From contig CM076662.1 of the NCBI GenBank assembly GCA_038496675.1, forward strand, positions 14,202,645 to 14,266,644: DNA of 64,000 nt. The letters are read 5' to 3'. The notes beneath the pieces are model-generated. The model worked only from the letters and a program-made list of their open reading frames with translations, did no database searches and was not told where the DNA came from. This document shows, in pieces, positions 60,601 through 64,000 of this stretch (positions are counted from its first letter, which is position 1; every line of letters starts with the position of its first letter). The translations under genes and the position numbers were made by a program. The stretch is from Rachycentron canadum. Its lineage: Eukaryota > Chordata > Actinopteri > Carangiformes > Rachycentridae.

Positions 60601-62839
60601 AATATCCAACAGCAGCTGATTTAGATTCTAAACTATCAGCTCCATTATTCTCTGCTGATAGTGGCAGCATGCAAACACTGACAAGGTAAAAGCATTGCAA
60701 GGCTGCTTCTCTTCAAGGCATAAAAATTAGGTCACTCCCACTACTTTACTGGGAGCAGCCAGAGCTTTGTGAATAGATGACGCCACACTGTGGTCAATCT
60801 GAATAGTCTCAAGAAACACGCGTGTGGTTTATGCTTCAGAGTTTGCAGTTGTCTTCTTAAACGGAATAATTGAAGTTTTCTTCAGGCAAGAGCTGAAAAG
60901 CCAAGATGTTATTTAAGAGAAATACATACACTTGGGGACAAAAAATTAATTCATAGATGTGAATATATTGTAAAATTATTAAAAACTAAAAGCTTGGTTT
61001 AATCTTCAATGCCAGAGATTATTTGTCCAGGTCAATGCACAGCACTGTTTACAAGCATAATTGTCCTCAATCCTGTTACAATTTAAACATAAACACTTTA
61101 CTGCATCATGGAGGGAAATAATAGCGCCAGAAAAATAAAAACAAGGAATCGTATTGTTCCTTGAAGGTCCAAAGCAGATGTTAACATCCTCTTCCTCTTT
61201 CAGTAATGTCTCAACCCTGTTCAAATGTAATTAGTGACAGCACACTCCTCATTAAGGTGCATTGGATGATCAGCTCCACTGGTCTCAGACAAATTGAGGG
61301 GCACGATGCAATTTTTGACCACACAAAGTTGTTTTTCTTCCCTTGAGGAACTTTCTTAAAACAACAATAATGCAAGGTAACATATTGTTAATGGTAAATT
61401 AACAGAATAAAATAAATAACTTAAATGTGTAATGAAAGGAATGATTAACTCAAGACTGTAGCATCATCATTTAACAGGTTTCTGTATATCTTACTCTACA
61501 TGACTACAGAACAAATCTGAATTAGTCGTGTGTATGTTATTTACAGTTAAACGTAAAGTTGCTACACAAAATGTTCTGTTCAGTAACTGCAAATTGTCTC
61601 ATTTACACCTCAATGTAAAACCATTGTTAGCATTATGGCACCCTATATATGGCACTAACATGTATCTTCACTGATATCACAATTAATCTTATTAACCATT
61701 TGTGTTGCACCCACGATGAAGATTTAGTCACTTTTGTTTTTTAGTCGCTTTGAGTTAACATTAATTACCTCTAAAATGAAATGTGGGGCAGGATAACATC
61801 CATAAATGCCAATGTGACAATAAAAGACGTGGCATGGTGGCGTTTGGAGAGCAACATGCTTTGGGTTTTGGCAAAACACCAGTCCAGTAAACTGAATCTG
61901 AAATGAAACAATGGTTGTGAGGTTTCAGTTTCAAGGGTGTGTATATCCACATCCATATGGAAATATTTTTCACCTGTGCTCCAATAGTAAAATAGGGCTA
62001 CAATCACTGCATTGTGCTCCCAACTCAGATGTGAACAAGGACAGTGAAAGCCAAAGACACTGTTTCATTTCAAATCCAGTCTGCTGCAGTCAAAACATGA
62101 CTATCCAAAGACTTAAGATAACACAAGTCCCACTTTCTTTATGTGCACAAGGAATATTAATGTACACATTATTGCTAGATGAAAATGCTACAACTAGCTG
62201 GCCTGTGTTATAATACTGTAGAGACAGCTCTGAATACGATTCATGTTAATGCCAGGTAATATGGGGGCCTATAATATCACTATTGTTGTTTGTTAGCTCC
62301 AGTGTGGGCTGTGTTGCAGCCATTCAATGGTTCATAATATCAAAATGTCCTACAAATGTTTGCAAAAAAAAAAAACAAAAAAAAAAAAACATCAGCTCTA
62401 TTTAACACATTTCTTTCTGATATATATATTTAAAAAAAAAAGACATGAAAAAAAACTAACCAGTTGAACCCTTTTGAATTTTCCCAAATCAAAATAGATC
62501 ATAGCATTGGAATCTGACTGAGGATTTGTCTGTAACTGACGTTGGGGCTAGTGTCTCTCATACTTCCACACTGTCAAATTGTTGTCTGTTCCATTTGTCA
62601 CTCATGCTTCAGAGTCTGAAGTCACGTGTGTCCTGTAGTGTGAAGAGGAAAGGTGGGGCTCCAAAATGTTCAGAAATCAGTACATATGCGGCTGAGTAAA
62701 GGCCTCTGGCACTCCTGAGTTAAATCGGTGCATAGTAGTGGCAACGAAAATGAGTGTGTCAGTAATCACAGAAACGGCCTGTGCGCATATCCACACAGTT
62801 CATCCCAGACAAAGTTAGTTCATTGTTCCAAACAGCCTG
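57691..62839. other. CABLES1-NPC1 convergent intergenic region
   Basis: Lies between the 3' ends of two convergent genes and must include the NPC1 3' UTR on the minus strand. No canonical minus-strand AATAAA was seen by eye close to the NPC1 stop; an ATTAAA on that strand lies at 60998-61003. No further gene was recognised. A GATA pentamer array at 59816-59844 and poly(T) at 60017-60041 are present. Confidence 0.5.
59816..59844 (+). repeat. (AGATA)n short tandem repeat
   Basis: Four AGATA units and a partial GATAAATAG follow one another, so AGATAAG, a perfect GATA-factor site, recurs every five bases. Confidence 0.85.
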
Positions 62840-62922
62840 CTAGTAGTTGAGGAGGGGCTCCCTTTCTGTACCAGCGTAGCGCTGTTTAGCAGCAAACACC
62901 TTTGCTTTGTTTGCTGAAGGAC
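62840..62922 (-). CDS. NPC1: NPC1 last coding exon
   Basis: On the minus strand, acceptor ccattcacag|GTC and stop TAG at 62842-62840. It encodes PSANKAKVFAAKQRYAGTER, EPLLNY, the cytosolic tail with the di-leucine signal. Confidence 0.92.
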
Positions 62923-63602
62923 CTGTGAATGGAGTCAAGACATATTACATTTCATTTAAAAGCAGCATTAAATCTGTGCTCGAATCTTGGACGTTTCATG
63001 TCTTTCAGTTAAATGTGTGACATTACTGACCTATATAGCTGAGCAGTACAGGGAGGAAGATGAGGCCGTGCGTGGCCCCCAGAAGCACTATGGCCAAGTA
63101 CATCCTAAAGTAGAAAACCTGAAAGATCTGCGACTTGGAAAGCACCAGGATTATGATACCTCCAAACTTCGTTAAGGTGATCCCGCTGAAAACCTGCAAA
63201 AAAAGGGAACCAGTGTCATTAGATTTCTTCATTCATGTCACTGTGTTGATGATGAAAATTATACTTCATGTGTAGAGCACCAAAATTATTTTACAGCTAG
63301 TTTAATGCCAAGGAAATCTTAAAACTCAACCTTTTTCAGCTAAAGCAGATATGCAATTAGGTTTTGCTCCAAAACTTCTTTATCTTTCTGTACAGGCTTG
63401 TATACACTGAAATGCACATAATCAGCATACTATTTATCCATCATTTACTAACGACGAGCTTCCTCTTGTCAGCGAAAGTGAGACTTACAGAGCTTCCCAT
63501 GTGAGCTAAAGCCTCCTCGGCCCTCTCCACTCTGTTCTTCTTTATACTGATGGAAAACGCTCGCACAATGTGACTGCAGAACTCCACCGAGATACCACAA
63601 CT
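62840..63602 (-). CDS. NPC1: NPC1, 3' end (partial)
   Basis: NPC1 is the large multi-pass membrane protein that exports cholesterol from late endosomes and lysosomes, working with soluble NPC2. Only the last three coding exons lie in the window: 63602-63489, 63193-63031 and 62922-62840 (minus strand). They give 119 C-terminal residues: SCGISVEFCSHIVRAFSISI and VERAEEALAHMGSS, two hydrophobic membrane segments (TLTKFGGIIILVL and YLAIVLLGATHGLIFLPVLL), then a short cytosolic tail ending REPLLNY. The human tail ends LLNF, the di-leucine lysosomal sorting signal. The paralogue NPC1L1 differs clearly in the VFSGITLTKFGG block. The rest of the gene lies beyond position 64000. Confidence 0.95.
63031..63193 (-). 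CDS. NPC1: NPC1 penultimate exon
   Basis: On the minus strand, acceptor tttttgcag|GTT and donor ATAG|GTCAGT. It encodes VFSGITLTKFGGIIILVLSK, then the last membrane segment to LLSYIG, ending in phase 1. Confidence 0.94.
63489..63602 (-). CDS. NPC1: NPC1 antepenultimate exon
   Basis: On the minus strand, acceptor tctgttgcag|AGT and donor TCT|GTAAGT, 38 codons, phase 0 at both ends. It encodes SCGISVEFCSHIVRAFSISI, KKNRVERAEEALAHMGSS. Confidence 0.94.
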
Positions 63603-64000
63603 CTGCAACAGAGGACAGGAAACGACTCAGCACCAGAAACGTGTAAATGGTGGAATGAAAGCCAACAAACCAAGATTGCTTTTGTGGTCATAAAGTGAAT
63701 ATTTATGGGTTAGATGAAAGAAAAACTATCATCAGTTCCAGTTTCTTGCTGATTATGACATAATGACATACTTGCAAACATAAGTGCTGACATTTAGGCA
63801 CATGCTGTCATTGCAAGAGCAAAGTTCGTCAGGGTAAGCGAGGCAAGGGGTCCAAAAGCCAGACAAAATGTAAACAAATGCCTAGTTTGAAGCTTTTTTC
63901 ATTGCTTTACTTAAAACCTATTTGTCAATGTGTTTGGGGTATCATTTGTGTTCCACCCACTTTAAATGTCAGAAATGTTGAGTGTGTTTCATGTTGCCTC
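63603..64000 (-). other. NPC1: NPC1 intron (partial)
   Basis: Sequence beyond the acceptor of the 63489-63602 exon. The preceding NPC1 exon was not found before the window ends. Confidence 0.7.

Noticed and set aside
60998..61003. Minus-strand ATTAAA as the NPC1 poly(A) signal
   Set aside because: Possible, but 1.8 kb from the stop and without other support, so it is not called as a feature.
57421..62839. TMEM241, RIOK3 or RMC1 remnants between CABLES1 and NPC1
   Set aside because: No frame with recognisable similarity to these proteins was seen.
1..64000. CRISPR arrays, operons, riboswitches, phage or bacterial mobile elements
   Set aside because: The window is vertebrate nuclear DNA; no such structure was seen.

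Overview
This window looks like vertebrate, teleost fish, nuclear DNA, probably from a percomorph. The evidence is: genes split by GT-AG introns; many long CA/GT, CT and AT microsatellites; several interspersed repeats of kinds common in percomorph fish; and three proteins that match vertebrate GATA6, CABLES1 and NPC1. Species cannot be fixed from the sequence. Two assembly gaps (runs of N) lie at 6606-6873 and 29333-29719. All identities rest on remembered family sequences; no database search was run.

Layout. 1-7200: AT-rich flank upstream of GATA6, with no gene seen, two small CpG-rich patches and a copy of a fish repeat. 7240-12380 (+): GATA6, with a non-coding first exon, six coding exons (8114-11709, 496 aa), two zinc fingers and a poly(A) signal at 12355. 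12.4-38.2 kb: a 26 kb gene desert with scattered repeats and one assembly gap; by position it could hold distant control elements of GATA6. 38227-55604 (+): CABLES1, ten coding exons, 557 aa, with a 3' UTR ending near 57.42 kb. 57.4-62.8 kb: intergenic. 62840-63602 (-): the last three coding exons of NPC1, whose gene continues beyond the right edge.

The order GATA6 - CABLES1 - NPC1 is the same as on human chromosome 18q11, but shorter: RBBP8, TMEM241, RIOK3 and RMC1, which lie between them in human, are not seen here. This settles the paralogue question in favour of GATA6/CABLES1 rather than GATA5/CABLES2. The three genes do not form a pathway: a transcription factor, a CDK-linker protein and a lysosomal cholesterol transporter.

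The most interesting signals are in the 5' part of GATA6. Five WGATAR sites lie within 95 bp of intron 1. A (TC)27 microsatellite acts as the polypyrimidine tract of the first coding exon. An upstream ORF overlaps the main start, and the first ATG after its stop is exactly the conserved internal start (Met111). A tandem splice acceptor lies before the zinc-finger exon. Elsewhere there is a ~50-bp-arm hairpin at 35961-36067, a tRNA-derived SINE inside the CABLES1 3' UTR, and a possible orphan signal-peptide exon at 27438. No clearly new system was found.
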